Source: JOPF133 sp052144935
GTDB lineage: Bacteria > Acidobacteriota > Terriglobia > Bryobacterales > Bryobacteraceae
Direction: 5' to 3'
DNA length: 43,740 nucleotides
Assembly (NCBI GenBank): GCA_052144935.1
Contig: JBKQPR010000082.1
Span: 1 to 43,740 of the forward strand
Position 1 is the stretch's first letter, and each line of letters starts with the position of its first letter. A program made the translations under genes and the position numbers. Below the pieces are notes generated by a model, which did no database searches, had not been told where the DNA came from, and worked only from the letters and a program-made list of their open reading frames with translations. This document shows positions 1 to 7,610 of this stretch, piece after piece.

Positions 1-718
1 AGTCGTCGAGCGACGGAAACTGCTTGTCGCTGGCGCTGGTGATCCGGGTACGATCCTTCTTCGTGATCCCGCTCTCGAAGTCCTGGTGCACCATCACGCC
101 CTTGAACGGGATGCGCCGCCGCTGAAATTCCAGGCAGGAAATGGTGGCCAGCCGCGCCTTGTCGTTGTCTTTCACTCCGAACAGAAAGACCGGGCGCGGG
201 CCGATATCGAACTGGTAATCCACCTCGTATTCGTCGTGGTCTGGAATCGGCAGCGTGTTCCTGCGCGGGTTGTACCCGGCCAGTTTCTCCTCGACGAACT
301 CGGCCAACTGCTCGTAGAAAAGGTTCTGGATTACCTCCCGCCTGTAGTACTGCATGCTGGAGACCTTGGCGACCGTCTGCGCAAACTGAAGCAGCGCCGG
401 ATACAGCCGCTCGGGTTCGGCCTCGATATATAACCGCCCGTCCTGTTCCTGAATCCGGTTTTCCGACAAGATGCGATTGAAGATGCGCTGCTTGTTCTCG
501 GTGTCCAGGTCGTAGGTGTAAGTGAGACGCATCAGCGTCAGCCCATGATCGCCGATCCGAACCTTGCCCGAACCGTTCACAGGCTCATCGAGGAAGATGT
601 CCACCATGTCGCCGTCCTCGTGAAACAACGGGGCCAGGACCTGGAGCACGCCCGGGCGGCGTTCTCGGAAGGCCACGTGGCCGTTGAACTGCTGCTTCAG
701 TAAATCCAGGCCAGTCAT
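1..718 (-). CDS. DUF1828-domain protein, 3' end beyond the left edge
   Basis: The frame is open from an ATG at 718 to the window edge, giving 239 residues without a stop. Residues about 30-75 (a glycine/aspartate-rich stretch with FHEDGDMVDIFLDEP and KVRIGDHGLTLMRL) match my memory of the DUF1828 domain. The later part (VDYQFDIGPRPVFLFGVKD, then a basic region near residue 200) resembles the partner domain often found with it, DUF1829; that second match is less sure. No biochemical role is known to me for either domain. The ATG overlaps the stop of the upstream 173-residue gene by four bases (ATGA), so the two are probably translationally coupled. The neighbouring restriction-enzyme remnant suggests a defence or mobile-island setting, which is inference. 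Confidence 0.75.
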   Translation of the reverse strand, partial: MTGLDLLKQQFNGHVAFRERRPGVLQVLAPLFHEDGDMVDIFLDEPVNGSGKVRIGDHGLTLMRLTYTYDLDTENKQRIFNRILSENRIQEQDGRLYIEAEPERLYPALLQFAQTVAKVSSMQYYRREVIQNLFYEQLAEFVEEKLAGYNPRRNTLPIPDHDEYEVDYQFDIGPRPVFLFGVKDNDKARLATISCLEFQRRRIPFKGVMVHQDFESGITKKDRTRITSASDKQFPSLDD

Positions 719-1236
719 CGGGTTGGCTCCTCATTCGGGAAGGGCAATGTTCCCTGGGCGAGCTCCGCGAAATATGTCCTCGCGTCCGTGATGTCTGTCG
801 CCCTTAGGAAATACTGTACCGCCTCTTCATAAGACGCAAAGTCTCTGTTGATAGTCGCGACCTTTTCCGGCCGCTGGCCGGCGTCGATCATCTCCGCGCT
901 GGCGCGGTGGACGTGGTAGTCCCAATGCGGATGTTCGGGGTCGAACGAGTCGTTGTAGCCGCCGTGCGGCCCGTTGCAGCGTAGCAAGACCACTTCTCCA
1001 GACCCGTCTTTTGCCAGGAACGCTAGGCCGATGGAGAAATTCTCCGGCAGGTCCTCGCTGCGCCTCATGAACACGCGAAACTCCAGCTTGCCATCGGTCG
1101 ACTTCAACCGCATGTCATTGCGGAGGTGCCCGCGATCCAGCTTCATTTCCCGCTTCGGCGCTTCGGAAACCACCTTGGGGCCGGCAATGAGATCGTCAAT
1201 CTCCCGCTGGGTGTACCGGCGTGGCGACGCGGCCAT
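715..1236 (-). CDS. hypothetical protein, 173 aa, between a restriction-enzyme remnant and the DUF1828 gene
   Basis: I do not recognise the family. The ATG at 1236 is chosen because an AGGAGG ribosome-binding site lies seven bases upstream; the frame stays open further upstream but that part overlaps the preceding gene. The protein is soluble and charged. It starts with a basic segment containing YTQREIDDLI, has a central beta-rich region (residues about 45-90, LEFRVFMRRSEDLPENFSIGL) and a His/Asp-rich patch (HPHWDYHVHR, about residues 103-112), and ends in an alpha-helical stretch. No signal peptide or membrane segment is visible. It starts one base after the stop of the restriction-like fragment and overlaps the DUF1828 gene by four bases, so the three form one transcription unit. 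A role linked to DUF1828 is inferred from this coupling only. Confidence 0.75.
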   Translation of the reverse strand: MAASPRRYTQREIDDLIAGPKVVSEAPKREMKLDRGHLRNDMRLKSTDGKLEFRVFMRRSEDLPENFSIGLAFLAKDGSGEVVLLRCNGPHGGYNDSFDPEHPHWDYHVHRASAEMIDAGQRPEKVATINRDFASYEEAVQYFLRATDITDARTYFAELAQGTLPFPNEEPTR

Positions 1237-1237
1237 C

Positions 1238-1771
1238 TCAGAGTCCTCCTCGGTAGGCTTGGTCGCGGTCCAGTTCAGGCGGCACGGATTCTGCCCGCGC
1301 CAGGTACTCCATCTCCTTGCCCAGCAACTGGGGGTTCCGGCAGACATGGAAGGCCCACTTCCGCAACTGGCCCCAGTTGTTCACCGCCTCCACCCAGCGC
1401 CTCGCGGCGGTGTGCTTGGCTTTTGCCTGGTCGTCCTCGTAGCCCTTGATCTCCAGCACCACAGTCACGCCGTTGCTCAGCCGCACAAGGAAATCCGGTT
1501 CGTACGCGTGGTCGATCTCCATGTATTCGTAGGGGATCGTCAGCCCCATGTGGTCGTTGCGGGCATAGAACTGCACTGCGTCGCTGGATTCCAGCCGGAA
1601 GCCCGCGCTCGATTCCCACGTCAGGTTGTCCAACACGACTTGGTCGATGTGGCTCTTCATGGTGGCGTGGCAAGCGCGCGTAGTTTTGAAATCGACTTCA
1701 GACGTGGCGCCGATCGGTTTATAGCGATTCGTGATGGGCATCAGCGGCGCCTCGCCTTCGGATTCATCCGG
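1238..1771 (-). pseudogene. C-terminal remnant of a type III restriction-like endonuclease (BPTD_3080-like)
   Basis: Recognisable sequence runs from about 1771 (ESEGEAPLMPITNRYKPIG) to the TGA at 1238. It includes the typical C-terminal nuclease-like region of BPTD_3080-family restriction enzymes: NDHMGLTIPYEY, YEPDFLVRL, VVLEIKGYEDDQ and VNNWGQLRKWAFHVC. The PDF..EIKG arrangement resembles a PD-(D/E)xK nuclease core. Full-length relatives are around 900-1,000 residues and carry a helicase domain; here only about 175 residues remain. The frame continues upstream to about 2026, but that part looks like nothing known. An out-of-frame ATG at 1811 opens a 15-codon start-like peptide (MAKKQKPV...), which may be a scrap of the original N-terminus. 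An internal ATG at 1741 could express the fragment alone. Family assignment is from memory of motifs. Confidence 0.65.
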
Positions 1772-2007
1772 CACCATGGCATCCCGCAACCGGCTTCTGC
1801 TTCTTGGCCATATTCGTAATCGGTCTCTACAATTGTATTTGGTTGCCGGCCCGATTGTCCGCCAACGGCGCGGGCCAGCGAGGGAATAGCGCCGGATATG
1901 TGAACGGATCTGGCGCCGGATCGCATGCGGGAACGCCTGGCGCGCTGGCGCGACCGCACGCATGTGGGATCGCTTCTTTGACGGCGCCGCGAGAAAGCAA
2001 CTCGCCC
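1772..2007. other. junction region without a supportable gene
   Basis: This stretch lies between the restriction-enzyme remnant and the stop of the epimerase gene. Overlapping open frames exist on both strands but none has recognisable protein features, as expected at this GC content. It is probably where most of the restriction gene was lost. No integrase site, direct repeat or insertion-sequence end is visible. Confidence 0.4.
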
Positions 2008-2943
2008 CTACTGCCCCCGGTACCACTCCAAGGTTCTGCGCATGCCTTCCTCAAAGGAAAAGCGCGGCGCATGCCCGAGGTCCCGGACGGCCGCCGTGAC
2101 ATCGGCCTGGGAATCGCGCACGTCGCCGGCCCTGGGCGGTCCGTACAGGGCGGGAATCTCGACTCCTTCGATCTTCTGCAGCAGCGCCCAGGCCTGGTTC
2201 AGAGTGATCCGCCCGCCGTTGCCGCCGTTATAGACCTTCCCGGAAACGCCGGGCGCCCGCGCGGCCTTCAGGTTGAGGTCGGCCACATCTTCCACGTAGG
2301 TGAAGTCGCGGGAGTTCTCGCCATCGCCAAAAATGGTGGGCGGCCGCCGTTCGAGGATGGCTTTCATAAACAGCGAGAGCACGCCGGAATAGGGACTGGA
2401 AGGGTCCTGGCGGGGGCCGTAGACGTTGAAATAGCGCAGCGACACGGTTTCCAGTCCGAAAACCGTGGTGAACACGTGGCAGTAGTATTCGCCCGCCAGC
2501 TTCTGCAAAGCGTAGGGCGATTTGGGTTGCGGCGCCATGGTCTCCACCTTGGGCAGCACCGCCGTGTCGCCATAGGCCGATGAGGAGGCCGCGTAGACCA
2601 CCCGGCCCGCTCCGCCTTCCTGCGCGGCGCGCAACACGTTGAATGTGCCGGTGATGTTGACCTCGTGGGAGGGGATGGGGTCCTCAATGGAGCGCGGCAC
2701 CGAGGGGATGGCGGCCTCGTGAAACACCACCGCGGCGCCGCGGATGAGCGGGGCGATCTCCTCGTAGTTGCGGATATCGGCACGATGAAAATCGATGGCC
2801 CCGCGGACCTCTTCCAGGTTGGCTTCCTGGCCGGTGAGCAGGTTGTCGATTACCACCACCTTCCCCGCGTTTTCGCGCAGCAGGCTGCGCACAATGGCGG
2901 AGCCGATGAAGCCCGCGCCTCCCGTGACGACGTAGTGGCTCAT
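2008..2943 (-). CDS. NAD-dependent epimerase/dehydratase, UDP-GlcNAc 4-epimerase (WbpP)-like
   Basis: This 311-residue extended short-chain dehydrogenase begins with the Rossmann motif TGGAGFIG (residues 7-14). It has the catalytic YxxxK as YALQK (Y144, K148) with a Ser-rich SSSAYG element before it. The VPRSIEDP segment near residues 82-89 is typical of UDP-N-acetylglucosamine/UDP-glucuronate C4-epimerases such as WbpP. The likely reaction is NAD-dependent inversion at C4 of a UDP-sugar for surface polysaccharide synthesis; the exact sugar cannot be told. The ATG at 2943 overlaps the stop of the upstream isomerase-like gene by four bases (ATGA), so the two are coupled. No glycosyltransferase lies next to it. 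Confidence 0.9.
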   Translation of the reverse strand: MSHYVVTGGAGFIGSAIVRSLLRENAGKVVVIDNLLTGQEANLEEVRGAIDFHRADIRNYEEIAPLIRGAAVVFHEAAIPSVPRSIEDPIPSHEVNITGTFNVLRAAQEGGAGRVVYAASSSAYGDTAVLPKVETMAPQPKSPYALQKLAGEYYCHVFTTVFGLETVSLRYFNVYGPRQDPSSPYSGVLSLFMKAILERRPPTIFGDGENSRDFTYVEDVADLNLKAARAPGVSGKVYNGGNGGRITLNQAWALLQKIEGVEIPALYGPPRAGDVRDSQADVTAAVRDLGHAPRFSFEEGMRRTLEWYRGQ

Positions 2944-3779
2944 GATGGTAGCTTGGCGATTTCGCCCTCTAGGTAGCGCAGCGACTCGGCGGCCAGGCGC
3001 TCGGCGCCGGGCGAGAAGTCGAAGGCCTCCAGCGAAATCCAGCCGGCGTAACCGCGGCGGCGGAGGGTCTCGAACAGCGGTTTGAAATCGTAAGAGCCGG
3101 TTCCGCAGTGGCGGCCGTCCATTTCGTTCACGTGGACGTGGCGGATCACGTCGAAGTAGCGGTCCACCAGCACGGCGTGCGGTTCGGTCTCGTCCACCGC
3201 ATTGTGCACGTCGAACATGGTTTGGACCGCCGGGCTGGCGATTTCGCGCACGATGGCGGCGGCTTCGGCGAGCGACTGGACCACATCGGACTGGTTGGCG
3301 GGCAGGGCTTCCACCAACACGGTGACCCCGTGTGCGGCGGCGTCGGGCGCGACCTCGGCGAGGCCGGCGATGTAGTGGCGGGTGGCTTCGGCGCGCGTGA
3401 TTCCGCCCGTGGTGGAGCGCTGCTGCGGCGATCCGAAGACCATCACGCCGTGGGGGCCGAGATCGGCGCACAGGTCGATCAGGGCGCGGATATGATCCCA
3501 GCTCCGGCGGCGCAGGGCGGCATCCGGAGTGGTCACGTGCAGGCCCTTGGGGCTGACCATCAGCCAGTGCAGCCCGGCGAAGGCCAGCCCTTCCGCTTGC
3601 ATGAGGGACCGATATTCGGCGCGCTGGGCAGGGCTGATGGCGGCGGGCGTCTCGGCCAGGGTGAAGGGCGCGATTTCGATGCCCGTGTAGCCGGCCTGGC
3701 GGACGGCGCGGCAGGTTTCGGCGAAGGGCCGCTGGCCGAACGGCTCATTGCACATGGCATGGCGGAAAACAAAGGGCAT
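2940..3779 (-). CDS. sugar phosphate isomerase/epimerase family (TIM barrel)
   Basis: The 279-residue protein has the AP-endonuclease-2/xylose-isomerase-like barrel seen in hydroxypyruvate isomerase and related enzymes. Conserved acidic and histidine positions sit at the expected strand ends: VLVEALP, MFDVHNAVD, HVHVNEMDGRH and a final SLEAFDF. These usually bind a divalent metal and catalyse aldose-ketose isomerisation or 3-epimerisation; the substrate is unknown. The ATG at 3779 is the first plausible start, and upstream lies the repeat-rich divergent promoter region. It is the first gene of a two-gene unit with the epimerase, overlapping it by four bases. The pair suggests a carbohydrate or cell-surface sugar route, which is inference. 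Confidence 0.85.
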   Translation of the reverse strand: MPFVFRHAMCNEPFGQRPFAETCRAVRQAGYTGIEIAPFTLAETPAAISPAQRAEYRSLMQAEGLAFAGLHWLMVSPKGLHVTTPDAALRRRSWDHIRALIDLCADLGPHGVMVFGSPQQRSTTGGITRAEATRHYIAGLAEVAPDAAAHGVTVLVEALPANQSDVVQSLAEAAAIVREIASPAVQTMFDVHNAVDETEPHAVLVDRYFDVIRHVHVNEMDGRHCGTGSYDFKPLFETLRRRGYAGWISLEAFDFSPGAERLAAESLRYLEGEIAKLPS

Positions 3780-3829
3780 GAAGATTCAGTGTACTGCGAT
3801 GTGGGGCAGCGGGCGGGCCCGGAAGGCAC

Positions 3830-3906
3830 CCCGGCACCTGGGCGACCCGGCACCCGGGAGACCCGGCACCACGGGCGGCCCCGTCGGCCAACCGCCGGCC
3901 AACCGC
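3830..3906. repeat. short tandem repeats in a divergent promoter region
   Basis: Three 16-bp copies of CCCGGCACC(T/C/A)..GGGxGA run from 3830 to 3877 without gaps. Two perfect 11-bp copies of CGGCCAACCGC follow at 3885-3895 and 3896-3906. Just before them (3815-3834) is one copy of the dispersed GC-rich core (GGGCCCGGAAGGCACCCC). The block fills most of the 151-bp gap between the isomerase (minus) and YfhO-like (plus) genes, so it lies where both promoters should be. Confidence 0.85.
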
Positions 3907-3930
3907 GGAGTAGACTGGAATTCTCTTGCA

Positions 3931-6129
3931 ATGAAACCATTCTTAGCGCGCCTGGCCGCCCGGGAGCTTCCCTGGGTTGCCGCGCTGGCGTTCCTGGCCA
4001 CTTACGGATTCTTTTGCGAATACCTGCCCCCGATGGAGCGGGTGCACATCTATTCGGACATCGAGGGCTATCATTTTCCGCTCCAGCGCTATGCTTTTCA
4101 GTCGTTCAAGGAAGCTCGCTTTCCGCAGTGGGACCCTTCGATCTATTGCGGCGTTTCGTTTGTCGGCAACGTGCAGGCGGCGCTTCTGTATCCGCCCTCG
4201 TGGGTGATGTACGCGGCCAGTTGGCGGCGGCTGCGGATCAAGTTCAAAATGCTGGAAGACTTCGTCTTCGTGCACATTTGGCTGGCGTATGTGCTGTGCT
4301 ATGTGTGGCTGCGCGGGCGGCGTCTGGGCAAACCGGCCTCCGCTTTGGGGGCGGGCGTGTTCGCCTTCGGCGGATACATGGCCTCCCAGTGCGTACACAT
4401 GGGGGTGGTCACGGGCTTGACCTGGATGCCGCTGGGGCTATGGGGCATCGACCAGGCTGTGGAGTTGGGCGGCTGGCGGCCGCTCTGGAAGACCGCCCTG
4501 GCCTCGGCGCTGTGTTTCCTGGCGGGCTATCCGCCCACGTGGATCGTGTTTTGCGTTACCACCTTGGTCTACGCGCTGGCCGGCCGCGCGCACTGGCGGG
4601 CGGCGCTAGGCGTCTGCGGGGCCCTGGCGGCGTCGGTGCTGCTGGCCATGGCGCAATGGTGGCCCATGCTGGAGGCCAGCTCGCGCGCGGCGTTGGCGGA
4701 CAAATACGGCTCGGGAGTGTACAACTGGCGGGCCATGATTCCGTACTTCGTGCCCAACTGGTTCGACGCCAACCGTGGCTCGACGGTCCTTTACCCCGCC
4801 GACACCATGTACCTTTACCTGGGTCTCCCGGCGCTGTTCGCCATCGGCTGGGCGGTGCGGAGAGGCGCGTGGCGGCCGTACGTCCAGCCCTTGGCGGCGG
4901 CGCTGGTGTGCCTGGCGATCGCTACCAACCCAGGCTGGCTGGTGTACAACCTCATAGTGCGCGTGCCGCTCCTGGAGCGGTCCGTGCAGAGCTACAACTT
5001 CTACGAGGGAGTGGCGGCCATGGCGGCGCTGATCACGGCGCTCAGTCTGAATGACTTCCTGCGTGGGGCAGGCGGGCCCGGAGGGCGCCCCGCCTGCCAA
5101 CCCACTCGCCCCTGGCTGATGCCCGCAGCCACCGCTGCCTTGGCCGGCTGGACAATCCGCCAATGGTGGATCTGGGGGCACGGCGGCAGGTTCGCGACGG
5201 GGGGCCGCGCGCTCGCGGGAACGGCCCTCGCGCTGACCATATTTTCGGGGGGGATGTGGGTGCTGCGCGCCGAAACCGGGGCGCGTAAGGCGTGGCTGGC
5301 GGCGGCGCTGCTCTTGATGGCCTTCACCGACTATAAAGTATTCGGCGCCAACCGCCGATTCAATACCGTGGATGGAGATGTAGACAAGCTGCAAAATCCG
5401 ATCGGCATCCACGGCATGAATCTCACGGCGTACTGGGCCTTGTGGACGAATCGGCAGTTCCGGATCGCTTCGGATGAGCGCGGCGGGCCGAGCTCGACGG
5501 ACTATCGCATGTGGGGCCTGGCAACTCCGCTGGGCTTCGACCCGTTTCTGCCGGAGGCGTATCACCAATTCATCCAGCAATGGGTCCCCTTCGACAGCAA
5601 CCGGGAATTCCGCATGGTTGTCCGCAACGAGGGGATGCTGCGGGAGTTAGGGGTTCGCTACGTGATCACCCATGAGGGCGCTGTGCATGCCGCCTGGCTG
5701 GCGGCGAACCCGGCGTTTCACCGGTTGGGGCCGGACGATTCGTTTTACCGCGTTTATGAATTCCTGCGGGCGAAGGCGCCCTATGGTTGGGTGGATGGCA
5801 GTGGACCGGATGGCAGTGGAGAAGCCCGGCCCGTCGGCTGGCTCCCCGAGCGCAGAGTGTTCCAGGTGGATTCGGGGCGGGGAGGCCGGTTCTTCCTGGC
5901 GGAGCAGTTTCTGCCGGGATGGAGCGCGTCCGTGGATGGGCGTCCCGCCGCGGTAGAGCGCTGGAATCGCGTCTTCCAGGCGGTCGCCGTGGAGCCTGGG
6001 GCGCACACGGTGGTTTTCGAGTACCGCTCGCGGGGTTTGCTGCCCGGCGCGGTGATCGGGATTGCGGCCGCAGCGGCACTGGCGCTGGTGGCCGGCCGCA
6101 AACCAAAGAGCTATTGTAAACCACGATAA
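3931..6129 (+). CDS. YfhO-like multispanning membrane protein with C-terminal soluble domain
   Basis: Starting at the ATG at 3931 gives 732 residues. The frame is open further upstream but runs through the tandem-repeat block, so the earlier ATG at 3748 is unlikely. There are about ten hydrophobic segments, beginning with the first around residues 15-30, and a large loop after it (YSDIEGYHFPLQRYAF...FPQWDPSIYCG) typical of YfhO/PMT-like glycosyltransferase-fold proteins. The last 200 residues are mostly soluble and end with a hydrophobic helix and a basic tail. YfhO proteins are implicated in lipid-linked sugar transfer; no substrate can be assigned here. Residues about 381-392 (GPGGRPACQPT) are encoded by a copy of the dispersed GC-rich repeat inside a loop between membrane segments. 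Confidence 0.8.
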   Translation: MKPFLARLAARELPWVAALAFLATYGFFCEYLPPMERVHIYSDIEGYHFPLQRYAFQSFKEARFPQWDPSIYCGVSFVGNVQAALLYPPSWVMYAASWRRLRIKFKMLEDFVFVHIWLAYVLCYVWLRGRRLGKPASALGAGVFAFGGYMASQCVHMGVVTGLTWMPLGLWGIDQAVELGGWRPLWKTALASALCFLAGYPPTWIVFCVTTLVYALAGRAHWRAALGVCGALAASVLLAMAQWWPMLEASSRAALADKYGSGVYNWRAMIPYFVPNWFDANRGSTVLYPADTMYLYLGLPALFAIGWAVRRGAWRPYVQPLAAALVCLAIATNPGWLVYNLIVRVPLLERSVQSYNFYEGVAAMAALITALSLNDFLRGAGGPGGRPACQPTRPWLMPAATAALAGWTIRQWWIWGHGGRFATGGRALAGTALALTIFSGGMWVLRAETGARKAWLAAALLLMAFTDYKVFGANRRFNTVDGDVDKLQNPIGIHGMNLTAYWALWTNRQFRIASDERGGPSSTDYRMWGLATPLGFDPFLPEAYHQFIQQWVPFDSNREFRMVVRNEGMLRELGVRYVITHEGAVHAAWLAANPAFHRLGPDDSFYRVYEFLRAKAPYGWVDGSGPDGSGEARPVGWLPERRVFQVDSGRGGRFFLAEQFLPGWSASVDGRPAAVERWNRVFQAVAVEPGAHTVVFEYRSRGLLPGAVIGIAAAAALALVAGRKPKSYCKPR
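5065..5101 (+). repeat. GC-rich dispersed repeat inside the YfhO-like gene
   Basis: GGCAGGCGGG at 5067-5076 pairs with CCCGCCTGCC at 5089-5098, enclosing the repeat core GGGCCCGGAGGGCGCCCC. The element is in frame and adds a Gly/Pro-rich stretch to a membrane-protein loop without interrupting the gene. It matches the copies at 3815, 20318, 27484, 28270 and 28448. Confidence 0.7.
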
Positions 6130-6205
6130 TGTGGTGCTAAAATCTGAATTGGGCGAACCCGCCCGAATCTGGACGCTGAACCTACCCGGTTCAAGGAGAT
6201 ATTCT

Positions 6206-6541
6206 ATGTTACGGAAATTCGTTCTAGCCTTTGCCATTCTGGCGCTTGCCGCCGCATTTGCAGGAACCGTGCCGACCCATGGGCCTGGTTGCTGGATCAC
6301 CGTGTTGCAGCCTTCCGTGGTGCACGGTACGCCGCTGGCCCCGGGTGACTATCGCGTCACCGTGAATAACGACAAAGCTACCTTTGTCAACGGCAAGCTG
6401 TCCTGGACCGTGGACGTGAAGGTCGAAAATGAAGCGACGAAATTCGATACCACCGCCGTCCGCTATACCGATCAGGCGGGTCGGCAGAACATTACCGAGA
6501 TCCGCATCGGGGGCAGCAAGACCAAGCTGCTGTTCAACTGA
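6206..6541 (+). CDS. small secreted protein, unknown function
   Basis: A 111-residue protein with a clear signal peptide (MLRKFVLAFAILALAAAFA, cleavage near residue 20). The AAGGAGAT ribosome-binding site at 6193-6200 fixes the ATG at 6206. The mature part is beta-rich: a GDYRVTVNNDKATFVNGKLSWTV region followed by VRYTDQAGRQNITEIRIGGSKTKLLF. The HGTPLAPGDYRV pattern recurs in small exported acidobacterial proteins that I know only as hypothetical. It probably acts outside the inner membrane. It lies 76 bp after the YfhO-like gene on the same strand and has its own strong ribosome-binding site; whether it has its own promoter is unclear. Confidence 0.85.
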   Translation: MLRKFVLAFAILALAAAFAGTVPTHGPGCWITVLQPSVVHGTPLAPGDYRVTVNNDKATFVNGKLSWTVDVKVENEATKFDTTAVRYTDQAGRQNITEIRIGGSKTKLLFN

Positions 6542-6543
6542 AC

Positions 6544-6622
6544 TAGAAGGCAGAAGACAGAAGTCGGAATGAGACCCGTGCCGCCAGGGCCATTCTGACT
6601 TCTGGCTCCTGACTTCCGGTTC
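6544..6622. repeat. GAAGTC-type inverted and tandem repeat, possible terminator
   Basis: CAGAAGTCGGAATG at 6558-6571 is matched by CATTCTGACTTCTG at 6591-6604, a 14-bp inverted repeat with one mismatch and a 19-base loop. The right arm continues as two 14-bp tandem copies of CTGACTTCTGGCTC (6595-6608 and 6609-6622, 12 of 14 identical). It lies between convergent genes, so it may end transcription, but there is no T-run. Confidence 0.7.
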
Positions 6623-6713
6623 CTGCTGAGGGCCCGTCAGGAAATAACCGGTGCAATGGCCGGCAACCGCACGCCGCAGGGAGCGGTAGGTACGGCTATT
6701 TCGGAACAGGCCC

Positions 6714-7427
6714 TTATTGCCGCGGTCCCTGCTCCGCCTGGCGCGCCGCAAAGGCCGGCAGCAACCCATCCAGGGCTTCGCGAAGCTCGCTGGTGTCGAT
6801 GGGCCGGGCGCGCAGGGCGACTTCCAAACCGCGGGCCTTTTGGCTGATCTCCGGATAACCCAGCAAGCCCGCGGCGCCAACCCATTGGTGGGCCGCCTGA
6901 GCGGCGGGCTCGGGATCGAAGTCTCCGTCCAGTTCGACCTCCCATTGGCGGGCCCGGGCGTAGGCTTCCTCAAGAAAGCGGCCGCGAAGAGGCCGCAGGT
7001 CGGACTCGCTCAACGATGCGGGCCTTTCGGCTTTCACGGCCGGCCGAGAGTCCTTCCGGCGATCCAGAAACTCCCGAACGCGCGAGCCGAGCGCGCGGGT
7101 GTCGACCGGCTTCGAAATGCATCCGTCGCAGCCGGCCCGCAAAGCTTCCTCTTCTTCGCTCTGGCTGGCAAAAGCCGCCAGGGCCACCACGACGATGTCG
7201 CGCGTGTCGACCCCCGATTTGATGCGGCGCGTCAATTCCAGGCCATCTATGCCCGGCAACTGAATGTCGGTGAGCACCAGCAGCGGACGATCGGTTCGGA
7301 GAACCTCTACCGCTTCTTCCGCGCTGGAAGCCGTTAACACGCGGTAACCCTCGTTGGCGAGGACTATTCGCGTCAACTTCAAATTTACTAATGTGTCATC
7401 GACAATTAGAACAGGCTCGTCTGCCAT
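6714..7427 (-). CDS. response regulator with C-terminal HPt-like domain
   Basis: This 237-residue protein has an N-terminal receiver domain (residues 1-120). The acidic pair D10/D11, phospho-acceptor D54 (LTDIQLPG) and conserved K106 (ISKPVD) are present. The usual Thr/Ser at residue 84 is Ala (VVALAAFA). Residues about 140-230 form an all-helical domain with AAHQWVGAAGLLGY around H180, resembling an HPt phosphotransfer domain, though the Lys that usually follows the His is replaced by Val. There is no DNA-binding or enzymatic output domain, so it probably passes phosphate within a relay. No histidine kinase is adjacent. ATG at 7427, TAA at 6714. It is divergent from the export operon across a 183-bp gap. 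Confidence 0.85.
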   Translation of the reverse strand: MADEPVLIVDDTLVNLKLTRIVLANEGYRVLTASSAEEAVEVLRTDRPLLVLTDIQLPGIDGLELTRRIKSGVDTRDIVVVALAAFASQSEEEEALRAGCDGCISKPVDTRALGSRVREFLDRRKDSRPAVKAERPASLSESDLRPLRGRFLEEAYARARQWEVELDGDFDPEPAAQAAHQWVGAAGLLGYPEISQKARGLEVALRARPIDTSELREALDGLLPAFAARQAEQGPRQ

Positions 7428-7610
7428 GACGTTGGTATTTTAGCCCAGAGGCGTGTGTGTTTACCCCCGTCACAAGTACCAGGTTAGGGAAGGTTAGCTC
7501 TACTGGGCATAGGATTACCTTGCGCTCAGCCGGCCTATTACCCTGTTTACATTACAAGGGTACCGGTAGGAACAAAAGTACTCGGAATTTCGTAAATTAG
7601 AAGTATCATC
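7428..7610. promoter_or_regulatory. divergent intergenic region between response regulator and export operon
   Basis: The gap is more AT-rich than its surroundings and must hold promoters for both sides. It contains a direct repeat AGGTTAG at about 7471-7487 (two copies ten bases apart). I could not place convincing -35/-10 boxes. Confidence 0.35.

Noticed and set aside
1742..2026. N-terminal part of the restriction-like frame as a real domain
   Set aside because: The translation shows no relation to the helicase or N-terminal parts of the family and is Arg-rich; treated as read-through.
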